DNA of 56,083 bases from an uncultured Desulfuromonadales bacterium (GTDB taxonomy: Bacteria > Desulfobacterota > Desulfuromonadia > Desulfuromonadales > Geopsychrobacteraceae): NCBI GenBank assembly GCA_945787335.1, contig CALZHR010000063.1, positions 1 to 56,083 of the forward strand. The letters run 5' to 3'. Both the position numbers and the translations under genes were made by a program. Every line of letters starts with the position of its first letter. Within the stretch, counting starts at the first letter, position 1. The notes under the pieces are model-generated. The model did not search any database and had not been told where the DNA came from. It worked only from the letters and a program-made list of their open reading frames with translations. Of this stretch, positions 23,984-32,573 are shown in pieces.

Positions 23984-24595
23984 ATGAAACGAAACAGACG
24001 ACTGACTGCCCTTTTGGGCTCCGGCCTGTTGGCCGTGCTCCTTTTGGTGCTGTCCGGACCGGTGCAGGCAGCCAAAGAGAAATATTTCGACCGCTCCGGG
24101 CGCCTGATTGTCGAGGAGAAGCCGGCGGCCGACCTGTTGCGCCCCTACCAGGCGGGCAACCGCGAGCCGGAGAAGACCTTTCCGGTGCCCGCGCCGCCTT
24201 TCTCCGAGGGGATATATCCCTGCAGTGACTGCCATGGCGAGATGGAAACAAACCCGCAGCGGCGCGAGTTGGAGGATATGCATACCGATATCGTGCTGAA
24301 TCATGCCGAAGGGCAGCGTTGGTGCCTCGACTGTCACAATCCGGACGATCGCGATGTGCTGCGGTTGGTCAGTGGTGAGACCATCCCCTTTGATCAGTCC
24401 TACCGTCTCTGCGGGCAATGCCATGGTGACAAGTTCCGGGACTGGAAGGTTGGGATTCATGGCAAGCGGACCGGTTACTGGAATGGTGATAAGCAGTATC
24501 TGCTCTGTGCCCACTGCCACAATCCGCACGATCCCGCATTTAAGGCAATGAAGCCTCTCCCGCCGCCGGTGCGGCCCGGAGAAGCCCGACACTAA
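23984..24595 (+). CDS. Periplasmic tetraheme c-type cytochrome (module 2)
   Basis: This 203-residue protein has a signal peptide at about residues 1-30 (LLGSGLLAVLLLVLSGPVQAA). Four CxxCH sites follow: CSDCH, CLDCH, CGQCH and CAHCH, the last followed by NPHDP. Additional histidines around residues 98 and 106 (MHTDIVLNHAEG) could act as distal ligands. GAGG lies 6-7 bases before the ATG. It is the first gene of a three-gene run with a ferredoxin and an NrfD-type subunit, so it probably exchanges electrons with the ferredoxin subunit in the periplasm. Confidence 0.9.
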   Translation: MKRNRRLTALLGSGLLAVLLLVLSGPVQAAKEKYFDRSGRLIVEEKPAADLLRPYQAGNREPEKTFPVPAPPFSEGIYPCSDCHGEMETNPQRRELEDMHTDIVLNHAEGQRWCLDCHNPDDRDVLRLVSGETIPFDQSYRLCGQCHGDKFRDWKVGIHGKRTGYWNGDKQYLLCAHCHNPHDPAFKAMKPLPPPVRPGEARH

Positions 24596-24625
24596 CCGAC
24601 CCCTGGATCCGATGGAGAAAGATAT

Positions 24626-25546
24626 ATGTCGAACTGTTGCAAACAACCAGCTTTGGGAATCGATCGTCGGACGGCCTTGAAGGGCCTGGCGACAGGTGTT
24701 GCGGCCTTGGCTCTGCCGGCCAGCAATGCCTCGGCCTCGGTCTGGGAGGCGTTTTTTCAGAAACATTTTCGGGAACTGAGCAAGGATGAATTGAAACAGG
24801 TTCTGGCTCGCTTGACCAAGGAGTACTCCCAGGAGTTCGGCAAGGAGGTCAGCGTCAAGGCGACCCCGGCCATCGAGGGGGTCACCTACGGCTATGGCCT
24901 TGACCTGTCGCGCTGCATCGGCTGTCGCCGCTGCGTTTACGGTTGCGTGGCAGAAAACAATCAGTCGCGCGATCCGCAGATTCACTGGATTCGGGTCTTG
25001 CAGCTGGAACAGGAAAAGGGCACGGCCCTTGAGTATGCTGAGCATTACTACAACCCGCAAACGGTTCCGGAGGAAGGCCATTTTTACATGCCGGTTCAAT
25101 GCCAGCAATGCTCTAATCCGCCCTGCACCAAGGTCTGCCCGGTCCAGGCGACCTGGCCGGAGAAGGATGGAATTGTCGTGGTCGATTACAACTGGTGTAT
25201 CGGCTGCCGTTACTGCATGGCTGCCTGTCCTTATGGTGCCCGTCATTTTAACTGGGGCAAGGCCAATGTGCCTGCTGACGAGCTGAACCCTGATACTCAC
25301 TACCTGGGGAACCGGCCGCGTCCGATCGGCGTGGTTGAGAAGTGCACTTTCTGCATCCAGCGGACCCGCGAGCAGCCGGGGCGCTATCCGGCCTGCGAGG
25401 AGATCTGTCCGGTGGGGGCGAGGAAGTTCGGCAACCTGAACGATCCGGAAAGTGAAATGCGCTACCTGATTGAAAACAAGCGGGTCTTTATTCTGAAAGA
25501 AGAATTGAACACCCAGCCGAAATTCTTCTATTTCTATGCGACCTAA
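24626..25546 (+). CDS. TAT-exported 4x[4Fe-4S] ferredoxin subunit (module 2)
   Basis: This 306-residue DmsB/PsrB/HybA-like iron-sulfur subunit has a TAT signal (DRRTALKGLATGVAALALP, residues 13-31). Four cysteine groups predict four cubane clusters: CIGCRRCVYGC, CQQCSNPPCTKVCP, CIGCRYCMAACP and CTFC...CEEICP. It is about 50 residues longer than the module 1 homolog because of a helical insert (about residues 38-80) between the signal and the first cluster. GGAGAA precedes the ATG. It sits between the tetraheme cytochrome and the NrfD gene. Confidence 0.93.
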   Translation: MSNCCKQPALGIDRRTALKGLATGVAALALPASNASASVWEAFFQKHFRELSKDELKQVLARLTKEYSQEFGKEVSVKATPAIEGVTYGYGLDLSRCIGCRRCVYGCVAENNQSRDPQIHWIRVLQLEQEKGTALEYAEHYYNPQTVPEEGHFYMPVQCQQCSNPPCTKVCPVQATWPEKDGIVVVDYNWCIGCRYCMAACPYGARHFNWGKANVPADELNPDTHYLGNRPRPIGVVEKCTFCIQRTREQPGRYPACEEICPVGARKFGNLNDPESEMRYLIENKRVFILKEELNTQPKFFYFYAT

Positions 25547-25564
25547 CCTGAGTGGAGTGAACCA

Positions 25565-26851
25565 ATGAAAAATATCTGGTCGTTTTTTATGGGGACCCTG
25601 GTCCTGATCAGCAAAGGGAGCAAGGCGTATTATATCTGGGTCGGATCGCTTCTGGGATTGGCCGGACTTGGCGTCATCGGCTATCTCTATCAGTTGAATC
25701 AGGGGCTAGCTGTGACGGCAATGAAAGACCAGGTTTCCTGGGGATTTTATATCTCCAATTTTACCTTTCTGGTCGGTGTCGCCGCCGCCGCGGTTCTGCT
25801 GGTGATACCCGCCTACGTCTATCACTGGAAGCCGATCAAGGAGATCGCGGTTCTCGGCGAGTTGCTGGCGATTTCGGCGATCTGCATGTGCCTGATGTTC
25901 GTCACCGTCGATATCGGGCGGCCCGATCGTTTCTGGCACCTGATCCCGAAGATCGGCCTGCTGAATTTTCCACAATCGCTGCTGGCCTGGGACGTGGTGG
26001 TGCTGAATATCTACCTGACCCTGAACCTGGTGATCGCTGTCTATATTCTTTACGAGACCTATTACAAGCGGGTGCCGAACAAGTCTTTTACCACGCCACT
26101 GCTGTTGCTCTCGATTCCGGCCGCAATCTCAATCCATACCGTGACCGCTTTTCTTTACAATGGTCTGGGCGCGCGCCCCTTCTGGAATGCTTCGATTCTG
26201 GCGCCGCGCTTTCTGGCTTCGGCATTCTGCTCCGGACCGGCGTTTATGATTCTCCTGTTTCTGCTGATCCGCAAATACACCAAGTTCAGGATTCAGGACG
26301 AGGCGATACATAAGGTGGCCGAGCTGATCGCCTATGCCATGTTCATCAACCTCTTTCTGTTCGGTGCGGAAGTCTTCAAGGAGTATTATACCGGCAGCGT
26401 TCACCTGGCTCCGCTGGAGTATCTGCTGCAGGGTCTGCATGGGCACAACGCACTGGTTCCCTGGATCTGGACAGCACTGATCTTTAATATTTCCGCGTTT
26501 TTTATCTTCCTGATTCCTGAGACCCGTAAAAACAACGTCACTTTGGTCATTGGTTGCATGTTGATATTTACCGGGGTGTACATTGAAAAGGGCATGGGGC
26601 TCGTCATCCCCGGGTTCGTGCCGGATGTCCTGCACGAGATCTACGAATATGCCCCGACCGGGATTGAGTTGCTCGTCAGTATGGGGATCTGGTCGGCGGG
26701 ATTGCTGATTTTCACCATGCTGTTGCGGGTCGCGATCCCGATTCTCAATGGCGACTTTCACGTCGCCGATGATGGTGTCGGTTCGCATATCGGCGACCAG
26801 ATGTTTTTCATCGGCAAGAAGGCCCGGGAAGAGGCTGTGAACAGCGAATAG
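25565..26851 (+). CDS. NrfD/HybB-type integral membrane subunit (module 2)
   Basis: This 428-residue polytopic protein of the NrfD superfamily has about ten helices, closer to HybB/DsrP-like members than the module 1 protein by its IGRPDRFWHLIP and SWGFYISNFTFLVGVAAAAVLL segments. It would react with menaquinone and pass electrons to or from the ferredoxin subunit encoded 18 bp upstream. GGAG lies 7-8 bases before the ATG. A strong terminator follows. No molybdenum enzyme gene is adjacent. Confidence 0.9.
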   Translation: MKNIWSFFMGTLVLISKGSKAYYIWVGSLLGLAGLGVIGYLYQLNQGLAVTAMKDQVSWGFYISNFTFLVGVAAAAVLLVIPAYVYHWKPIKEIAVLGELLAISAICMCLMFVTVDIGRPDRFWHLIPKIGLLNFPQSLLAWDVVVLNIYLTLNLVIAVYILYETYYKRVPNKSFTTPLLLLSIPAAISIHTVTAFLYNGLGARPFWNASILAPRFLASAFCSGPAFMILLFLLIRKYTKFRIQDEAIHKVAELIAYAMFINLFLFGAEVFKEYYTGSVHLAPLEYLLQGLHGHNALVPWIWTALIFNISAFFIFLIPETRKNNVTLVIGCMLIFTGVYIEKGMGLVIPGFVPDVLHEIYEYAPTGIELLVSMGIWSAGLLIFTMLLRVAIPILNGDFHVADDGVGSHIGDQMFFIGKKAREEAVNSE

Positions 26852-26879
26852 CTGAATAGCGCAAGACCGCAGATAGATG

Positions 26880-26916
26880 GCCCGCGATGATATTTTTTAC
26901 CATCGCGGGCTTTTTT
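26880..26916 (+). terminator. Rho-independent terminator of module 2
   Basis: GCCCGCGATG and CATCGCGGGC form a 10-bp stem around an AT-rich loop, followed by six T residues, 28 bases after the NrfD stop. Confidence 0.92.
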
Positions 26917-27063
26917 GTTCGGGCAAAAGGCGGAGTTTTTGGTTTGCGAAAATTAATTGTCTTTCCTGAATTATGCGTTCGTTTCATCTGGAAAAGAGGA
27001 GAATCTGCTTATTTAATCCACGGTTAACATTTGTTAAAATAATACAGAAAAAGTTTTTTGCTG

Positions 27064-27092
27064 TTGACAGTGAAATAATAAAATAATATTTT
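27064..27092 (+). promoter_or_regulatory. Sigma70 promoter of module 3
   Basis: A perfect TTGACA (27064-27069) and TATTTT (27087-27092) are separated by 17 AT-rich bases. The predicted start near 27099 gives a leader of about 450 bases before the cytochrome gene. The shared decamer ATTTGACGGT (27107-27116) lies near +10. Confidence 0.7.
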
Positions 27093-27550
27093 ACAGGCCT
27101 CTAGGGATTTGACGGTATGTCATCCGGCGTTATGGCTGGCATCCTGCAGTGATGAGGTCGGCAATTTAAGACTGAATGCTTTGTTTATACTCAGCCAAAC
27201 AGTTTGTTTTCTGGCCGCAGCTCAGGTTTTCTAAATTCAACGCCATCATCTGCCGGAAAGATTGAGATCGCCCAGATCTTGTGGGTCCTTCGGGATGGCT
27301 GCAGCCCTGATCATCCCAATAAATTACCAAGTCTTTTTGCTCTCAGGCACCATTTAAAAATGGTGAAACTGCACACCGAAAATCGTTCAGACTGCCCAGG
27401 CCTGTTCGGCCGGCAGGACAGTTTTTCCGCTTCTTGCGTGAGTAACGAGAGGTTCAGCGGACTGTTTTTCAGCGAGATAACGACTGAAAACCTTTAGAAT
27501 ATTTCCACATTATTTTTTGAAAGCAGCCATCTATCAGGAAGGAATAAAAA
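27093..27550 (+). promoter_or_regulatory. Long structured leader of module 3
   Basis: No convincing gene lies in this leader. It contains a GGGATG...CATCCC hairpin (27292-27317), a CACCATTT/AAATGGTG hairpin (27349-27366) and a GC-rich hairpin. In the last, CTGCC and inner GGCC pair with GGCC and GGCAG (27392-27415), and GACAGTTTTT follows, which looks like an intrinsic terminator. The layout suggests transcription attenuation. It does not match any riboswitch that I recognise, including the GEMM type known from Geobacter cytochrome genes. Confidence 0.4.
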
Positions 27551-28039
27551 GTGAAAAATCATGTCTGGCGACCGCTATTTGCGGTCCTTGCGCTGGTGGT
27601 CGGAATCCTGGTATTCAGACTCTTCTACGTTCCTAGCGACTTTGGTTCCGGGGAACGTGGATTCATGTACTCTTACCACCGCCTCTCCAATGAAGAGGAA
27701 TGGAAAGCTCAGCCGGTCAAGTACAGTGATACCGGTAAAACCAATATGCATGAATTCTGTGGCGAATGTCACAGCGATGTCGTGGAGATCCGGACCGAAG
27801 ACCTGCACGGTACGATCGCCTGTGAAAACTGCCACGGACCGGCGTTTGATCACCCTGAAGACCCGGAGACCCTGGTGATTGACCGCGGCCGCGATGTCTG
27901 TCTGCGCTGTCACACCGATCTGCCGTACACCACCAGTGAGCGGAAGCGGATCCCCGGCATTGATCCGAAAGAGCACAACGTAGACGATATGTGTGTCGAT
28001 TGTCACGATCCGCACAACCCGAGATTGGAGGAGATGTAA
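27551..28039 (+). CDS. Membrane-anchored tetraheme c-type cytochrome (module 3)
   Basis: This 162-residue protein has an N-terminal uncleaved helix (LFAVLALVVGILVFRLFYV, about residues 9-27). Four CxxCH sites follow: CGECH, CENCH, CLRCH and CVDCH, the last followed by DPHNP. It starts with GTG, supported by AGGAAGGA about 6 bases upstream. It has the same role and position as the module 2 tetraheme cytochrome but is anchored rather than soluble. It resembles small membrane cytochromes such as CbcS of Geobacter in size and heme number; this comparison is from memory. Confidence 0.9.
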   Translation: MKNHVWRPLFAVLALVVGILVFRLFYVPSDFGSGERGFMYSYHRLSNEEEWKAQPVKYSDTGKTNMHEFCGECHSDVVEIRTEDLHGTIACENCHGPAFDHPEDPETLVIDRGRDVCLRCHTDLPYTTSERKRIPGIDPKEHNVDDMCVDCHDPHNPRLEEM

Positions 28040-28041
28040 TC

Positions 28042-28815
28042 ATGGAGAGGCGTGATTTTCTGAAAAATTCGATTATGATTGTGGCCGGCGCCTCGGTCCC
28101 TCTCTCGGCTCTCGAGTTTGTCGATCCGAAGGAAGTCCTGGCGGCAAACCTTGATATTCACTGGGCTTTTCTGCTCAACACGCATAAGTGTGTCGGCTGC
28201 GGATTCTGCGTCAAGGCCTGCAAAACGGAAAACGATATCCCCTTCAACGCCAAAGTAACCCGCACCTGGGTTGAGCGCTATGTCTACACCAAGGATGACC
28301 GGCGCTACATCGACAGCCCGGACGGCGCCCTCAACGGCTACACCGAGTCACGCATCGACCTCGGCCAGGGTAACTTTCAGGAGATCGATCCGAACAATGT
28401 CGGTAAGGCGTTTTTCGTGCCGAAACTCTGCAACCACTGTGAGACGCCCCCCTGCACCCAGGTCTGCCCGGTCGGCGCGACCTACAAGACCGATGACGGC
28501 GTGGTTCTGGTCGATAAAGAATGGTGTATCGGCTGCGGCTATTGCATCATGGCCTGTCCGTACGGCGCGCGTTTTTTCCACCCGACCGATCATGTCGCTG
28601 ACAAGTGCACCTTCTGCTATCATCGCATCACCAAGGGGCTGGAGACCGCCTGTGTCAACGCCTGCCCCTTCGGGGCGCGGAAGATGCTCAATATCAAAGA
28701 TATCAATGACCCGAACACTCAGATCATCCTGAATGAGCGGGTCGGGGTTCTTAAAGATGAATTCGGGACCAGGCCGCAGGCCTTTTATATCGGTCTCGCA
28801 CAGGAGGTGCGCTAG
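28042..28815 (+). CDS. TAT-exported 4x[4Fe-4S] ferredoxin subunit (module 3)
   Basis: This 257-residue NrfC-like iron-sulfur protein begins directly with a twin-arginine motif (MERRDFLKNS) and a hydrophobic segment up to about residue 36. Four cysteine sets predict four cubane clusters: CVGCGFCVKAC, CNHCETPPCTQVCP, CIGCGYCIMACP and CTFC...CVNACP. The ATG at 28042 has GGAGGAGATG just upstream. The preceding gene ends 3 bases before it, so the two are probably translationally coupled. The C-terminal KDEFGTRPQAFYIG segment parallels the other two ferredoxins here. Confidence 0.93.
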   Translation: MERRDFLKNSIMIVAGASVPLSALEFVDPKEVLAANLDIHWAFLLNTHKCVGCGFCVKACKTENDIPFNAKVTRTWVERYVYTKDDRRYIDSPDGALNGYTESRIDLGQGNFQEIDPNNVGKAFFVPKLCNHCETPPCTQVCPVGATYKTDDGVVLVDKEWCIGCGYCIMACPYGARFFHPTDHVADKCTFCYHRITKGLETACVNACPFGARKMLNIKDINDPNTQIILNERVGVLKDEFGTRPQAFYIGLAQEVR

Positions 28816-28817
28816 CC

Positions 28818-30110
28818 ATGATTGAACATGCCGCAGATATGATCGTCCACGGGGAAGCCTGGACGATAAAGGAACTGTTCGTCCTGCCGAATGAATATAT
28901 CTACTGGTCGATCCAGATCGTCATGTACCCCTTCATGACCGGCCTGGTTGCCGGGGCCTTCGTGCTCTCCTCGCTCTATCACGTGTTCCACGTCGAGAAG
29001 CTCAAGGAGATCGCCAAATTTTCCCTGGTCTTTTCTTTTGCCCTGTTACCGGTGGCGATGATGCCGTTGCTGCTGCACCTGCAGCAGCCGTTTCGAGGGA
29101 TAAACGTCATGATGACGCCGCACTTCACCTCGGCGATCGCGGCCTTCGGGATCGTTTTTACCACCTACGCCTGCATCGTCGCGACGGAGCTCTGGTTCGT
29201 CTACCGGGTCTATTTTGTCCGCCAGGTTGAGAAGATCCGCTCGCAGGAGCTGAAGAGCGTGTTCGATATCGGCCGTCTGGCGCTCTTCACCGCTCTGACC
29301 CTGGGGGCCATGGATACCAGCAAGGAAGCCCAGGTAAAAGACCATAAGGCTTGTTCAACTATGGCCGCCATCGGGATTCCGGTTGCCTGCTTCCTGCACG
29401 GCTATGCCGGCTTCATCTTCGGTTCGGTCAAGGCGAACGCCCTCTGGATGACGCCGCTGATGCCGGTTATCTTCATCTGTTCGGCGGTTGTCTCCGGGAT
29501 CGCCCTGTGTATCCTCTGTTACGTCATCACCCAGGAAATCCGCAAGTTCATGGCGAAGCGCAAGATGGCCCGCTGGGCCGATGATCCGGGCGCTCCGACC
29601 GTTGAGCAGCTCGAAGGCGCCAAGCAGGAGGAGGTCTCGATGGTCTCCAACTACCTGCTCTACTTCATGATCGCGGCTGTGACCCTGGAAATCCTCGATA
29701 TGATTTTCCGCGGCTACACCCAGGTGAAATCCTGGGACATCCTGCGCGAAGTCCTTCTCGATCGTGACTTCACCAAGATCTTCATCCTCCAGTACGGCCT
29801 CGGCAACGTGGTGCCGTTTTTGATGATGATTCTGCCCGGGCGGAATGTCCGACGGACCACCATCGCCTGCGCCCTGGTGCTGTTCGGGGTGTTCATGATG
29901 CGTTGGAATGTTGTTATCGGTGGCCAGGCGTTCTCCTTGAGCTTCGCCGGTTTCATGCACTATCATCTGCCGATCATTCCGCACGATGCGGAAACTTTCA
30001 AAGAGGGCTTCTTCGGTGCGTTGACTGTTATGGTCACCCCGTTCGTCCTGTTCTATTTCATCAACAAGATCATGCCGGCTTTTCATAAGGATGAAGACGT
30101 TGTTCACTGA
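28818..30110 (+). CDS. NrfD-type integral membrane subunit (module 3)
   Basis: This 430-residue polytopic member of the NrfD superfamily has about ten helices. An N-terminal amphipathic segment (EAWTIKELFVLPNEYIYWS) precedes the first helix, and the conserved FMMRWNVVIGGQ motif near residue 360 parallels FFMRYNMVIVGQ in module 1. A cytosolic or periplasmic loop (about residues 238-275) is rich in charged residues. GGAGG precedes the ATG, 2 bases after the ferredoxin stop. It completes a cytochrome-ferredoxin-NrfD trio similar to CbcSTU-type complexes. Confidence 0.92.
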   Translation: MIEHAADMIVHGEAWTIKELFVLPNEYIYWSIQIVMYPFMTGLVAGAFVLSSLYHVFHVEKLKEIAKFSLVFSFALLPVAMMPLLLHLQQPFRGINVMMTPHFTSAIAAFGIVFTTYACIVATELWFVYRVYFVRQVEKIRSQELKSVFDIGRLALFTALTLGAMDTSKEAQVKDHKACSTMAAIGIPVACFLHGYAGFIFGSVKANALWMTPLMPVIFICSAVVSGIALCILCYVITQEIRKFMAKRKMARWADDPGAPTVEQLEGAKQEEVSMVSNYLLYFMIAAVTLEILDMIFRGYTQVKSWDILREVLLDRDFTKIFILQYGLGNVVPFLMMILPGRNVRRTTIACALVLFGVFMMRWNVVIGGQAFSLSFAGFMHYHLPIIPHDAETFKEGFFGALTVMVTPFVLFYFINKIMPAFHKDEDVVH

Positions 30111-30132
30111 TTAATGCACTGAACGCTGTAGT

Positions 30133-30168
30133 AAAAAGGCCGCCTCGATTCGAGGCGGCCTTTTTTTT
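30133..30168. terminator. Terminator between module 3 and mscS
   Basis: GGCCGCCTCGA and TCGAGGCGGCC form an 11-bp stem with a single-base loop. Five A residues lie on the left and eight T residues on the right, so it serves both convergent units. Confidence 0.95.
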
Positions 30169-30182
30169 CCGGCTGTTGCGGG

Positions 30183-32555
30183 TTACTCGCCTGGGTCGCT
30201 TGTCGGGAGCAGTCCCGGAGTGACCGAGCGCAGATGCAGGTCGCGCTGCGGAAAGGGGATCTCGACGCCAGCTTCCCGGAAGCGTTTGTCGACATAGAGC
30301 AGTATTTCGCTTTTCAGTCGTGGCCGGATATCAACGTTGCTGACCCAGACCCGCAGTTCGAAATCAAGAGAACTTTCACCGAATTGGACGAAGATCGGTG
30401 ATGGCTTCGGTTCGTTCAAAACTTCGGGATGCTGATTGCCCGCCTCGGTGAGAATCTGCAGTACCAGTTCCAGATTGCTGCCGTAAGCGACCCCCACGGG
30501 AATCACGACGCGGACCCGCCGGGTGGAAAGCGTCCAGTTGGTCAGTTTCTGTGAAATCAGCTGCGAGTTCGGGACGATCAGCTCGGCCTGGTCGAGGGTC
30601 TCGACCACCGTTGAGCGCAGGCCGATGCGCAGCACATTGCCGTATTCACCATCGACCAAAACGCCGTCACCGACCTTGATCGGCCGTTCAAACAGAAGAA
30701 TCAGGCCGCTGAGGAAGTTGTTGACGATATCCTGCAGGCCGAAGCCGATGCCGATGCCGAAGGCCCCGGCCAGCACCATGAAGTTCCGCAGTTCAAAACC
30801 GACCACCCCGGCCGCGAACAGAAACCCGATCAGGACCAGGGTGTAGTGGAGCAGCTTTTTAACCGCATCGCGGACGCCGCGGTCGTAGTGCCGGCGGTCG
30901 AACAGCTGCCGGTCGAGAATGATCTGCAGCAGCCAGGACACTTCCAGACTGAGATAAAGGACCAGCACCAGTTGCAGCAGCGTGGCCAGGCTGAACTCGA
31001 AATTGGAAATTGTCCAGGAGTATCCGGTCAGCGCGTCCCAGGCCTGGCCCGGTGAGCTGTACAGGCCCCAGACCGCAGTCAGGTAGAAACAGGAATAGCC
31101 GAACAGGACCAGCCAGTAGATCCGTTCGAAGCGATGCTGGAAGTCCCGGCCGAAGCGCGTCACAATCCCCGAACGGCCCTCAGAGAGGCGTCCGAGCAGA
31201 AACGCCAGCCCGCCAAGCCCGATCTGGTACGCCAGGGCGGCAAACAGGATCACCACCACCGACTCGATGGAAGATTCCAGCAATCGGAAGGAGAGAGTCA
31301 TATAGCCGGCCAGGTTGGTGATCAGCGCCGCAAGGATCAGCGCGCCCATCAGCCGCAGCAGGTAAAGTCCTTTTCTGCCGGCCGCCTCGAATTGGCGGCA
31401 GAGGACGAACAGCACCGCAAGCAACAGCAGGCAGAGCAGCACCAGGTAAGCACGGTAGTAGGGGAGCGGCAGGCCGATCAGGCGCAGCGCCAGGGTGAGC
31501 AGGGCCAGCAGTGAAAAGCTGTAAAGGTAGACGCTGAAGGCGCGGCTTTTCAACAGCCCGATACTGAGCTGGACCGCGGAAAGCAGCCCGAGGCAGGCCA
31601 GCAGCAGCCGGAACAGCGGCGGCATTCCCTGATAGAAAAAACTCAAAAAGACGATGGCGGCAAACAGGCCGGTGGCCAGGGCATGATTGCTGAGGATCTG
31701 CCAGCGGTTCGATTGGGCGATGATCGCCCGATAGCGGTAGATCAGGGTGGCGACCGCGCCGGCGAGCAGCAGCTGCAGACAGATCAGCAGGGCATTGCGG
31801 CTGAAAAACTCTTCGCGCACCTCCAGGTTGAGTGCAATTTCCTGCTGCGCGCTCTGCCAGAGGTCGGCGTCAAACTGCTGCCAATAGCTCCTGCTGAGCA
31901 TGGAGTGGCCGTTGCGCTGAAAAAGGTTCTTGCGCAGCAGTTTCAGGGCTGATTCCAGCTGAATGACCTGCTCCTGAACCAGCTGCTGGATTGCAGAAAC
32001 CTGCTGCTGAAGTTCAACGAGCGGCTGGCTGTTTTTCTCTGCCAGTTTGAGCGCACTGGCGGTTTGCTCCTGGATCCGCTGGAAGGTTTCGTCCGGCAGT
32101 TGCAGGTTGTCATTTTGCAGTTGCTGTTGCCAGTTTTGCCAGTAGCTTTTCTCCGTCAGCAGCTCGTTGCGGAGCAGATCCGATTCTTTCAGCTGGCTGG
32201 AAATCCGCTGCTGGATGTTTTTCAGGGCGGTATTGAGCGATTTCAGTTGAGAACTGACCTCCAGCTGGCGATCGAAATACCAGCTTTCAACCGAACCGTA
32301 GCTGTCCAGCCGCTGCTGCAGGCTGGTATAGCGCTCTTTTTCCTCCTGCAACTGATTCTTCAGGGAATCGGTTTGGGCGTATTGTTGCAGGCGTTGCTGG
32401 GCCTGGCTGAGTCGGTCGCTCAGTTGTGATGCCCGGGGGATCACTTCGCTGATCCCCGGGAAACTCTCAGTCTCGGCCGCCGGCTCGACGTTTGCGGCCA
32501 GCGGACCACTTACGAGCTGGAGGATAAAGAGCAGACAGAGAAGCGTGCGCGACAT
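30183..32555 (-). CDS. Large MscS-family mechanosensitive channel (MscK-like)
   Basis: This 790-residue inner membrane protein has a signal peptide at about residues 1-21. A glutamine-rich periplasmic coiled coil covers about 35-240 (many QQ and LQQRL repeats), and about eight further helices lie between about 250 and 545. The C-terminal MscS core has the pore helix GAFGIGIGFGLQDIVNNFLSG near residue 595 and the beta domain FERPIKVGDGV. It would open under membrane tension to release solutes during osmotic downshock. It is the last gene of a run with rimB, rimK, an AstE-like hydrolase and corA; the gap to corA is 18 bp. Confidence 0.92.
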   Translation of the reverse strand: MSRTLLCLLFILQLVSGPLAANVEPAAETESFPGISEVIPRASQLSDRLSQAQQRLQQYAQTDSLKNQLQEEKERYTSLQQRLDSYGSVESWYFDRQLEVSSQLKSLNTALKNIQQRISSQLKESDLLRNELLTEKSYWQNWQQQLQNDNLQLPDETFQRIQEQTASALKLAEKNSQPLVELQQQVSAIQQLVQEQVIQLESALKLLRKNLFQRNGHSMLSRSYWQQFDADLWQSAQQEIALNLEVREEFFSRNALLICLQLLLAGAVATLIYRYRAIIAQSNRWQILSNHALATGLFAAIVFLSFFYQGMPPLFRLLLACLGLLSAVQLSIGLLKSRAFSVYLYSFSLLALLTLALRLIGLPLPYYRAYLVLLCLLLLAVLFVLCRQFEAAGRKGLYLLRLMGALILAALITNLAGYMTLSFRLLESSIESVVVILFAALAYQIGLGGLAFLLGRLSEGRSGIVTRFGRDFQHRFERIYWLVLFGYSCFYLTAVWGLYSSPGQAWDALTGYSWTISNFEFSLATLLQLVLVLYLSLEVSWLLQIILDRQLFDRRHYDRGVRDAVKKLLHYTLVLIGFLFAAGVVGFELRNFMVLAGAFGIGIGFGLQDIVNNFLSGLILLFERPIKVGDGVLVDGEYGNVLRIGLRSTVVETLDQAELIVPNSQLISQKLTNWTLSTRRVRVVIPVGVAYGSNLELVLQILTEAGNQHPEVLNEPKPSPIFVQFGESSLDFELRVWVSNVDIRPRLKSEILLYVDKRFREAGVEIPFPQRDLHLRSVTPGLLPTSDPGE

Positions 32556-32573
32556 AATGGTCCTCCTGCAGAT

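Noticed and set aside
27204-27497. 97-codon frame inside the module 3 leader
   Set aside because: It has no ribosome site and no domain pattern, and it spans the hairpins of the leader. I treat it as chance.
27093-27550. GEMM-type or other known riboswitch in the module 3 leader
   Set aside because: I looked for the conserved GEMM core and other class signatures and found none. Only generic hairpins are visible.
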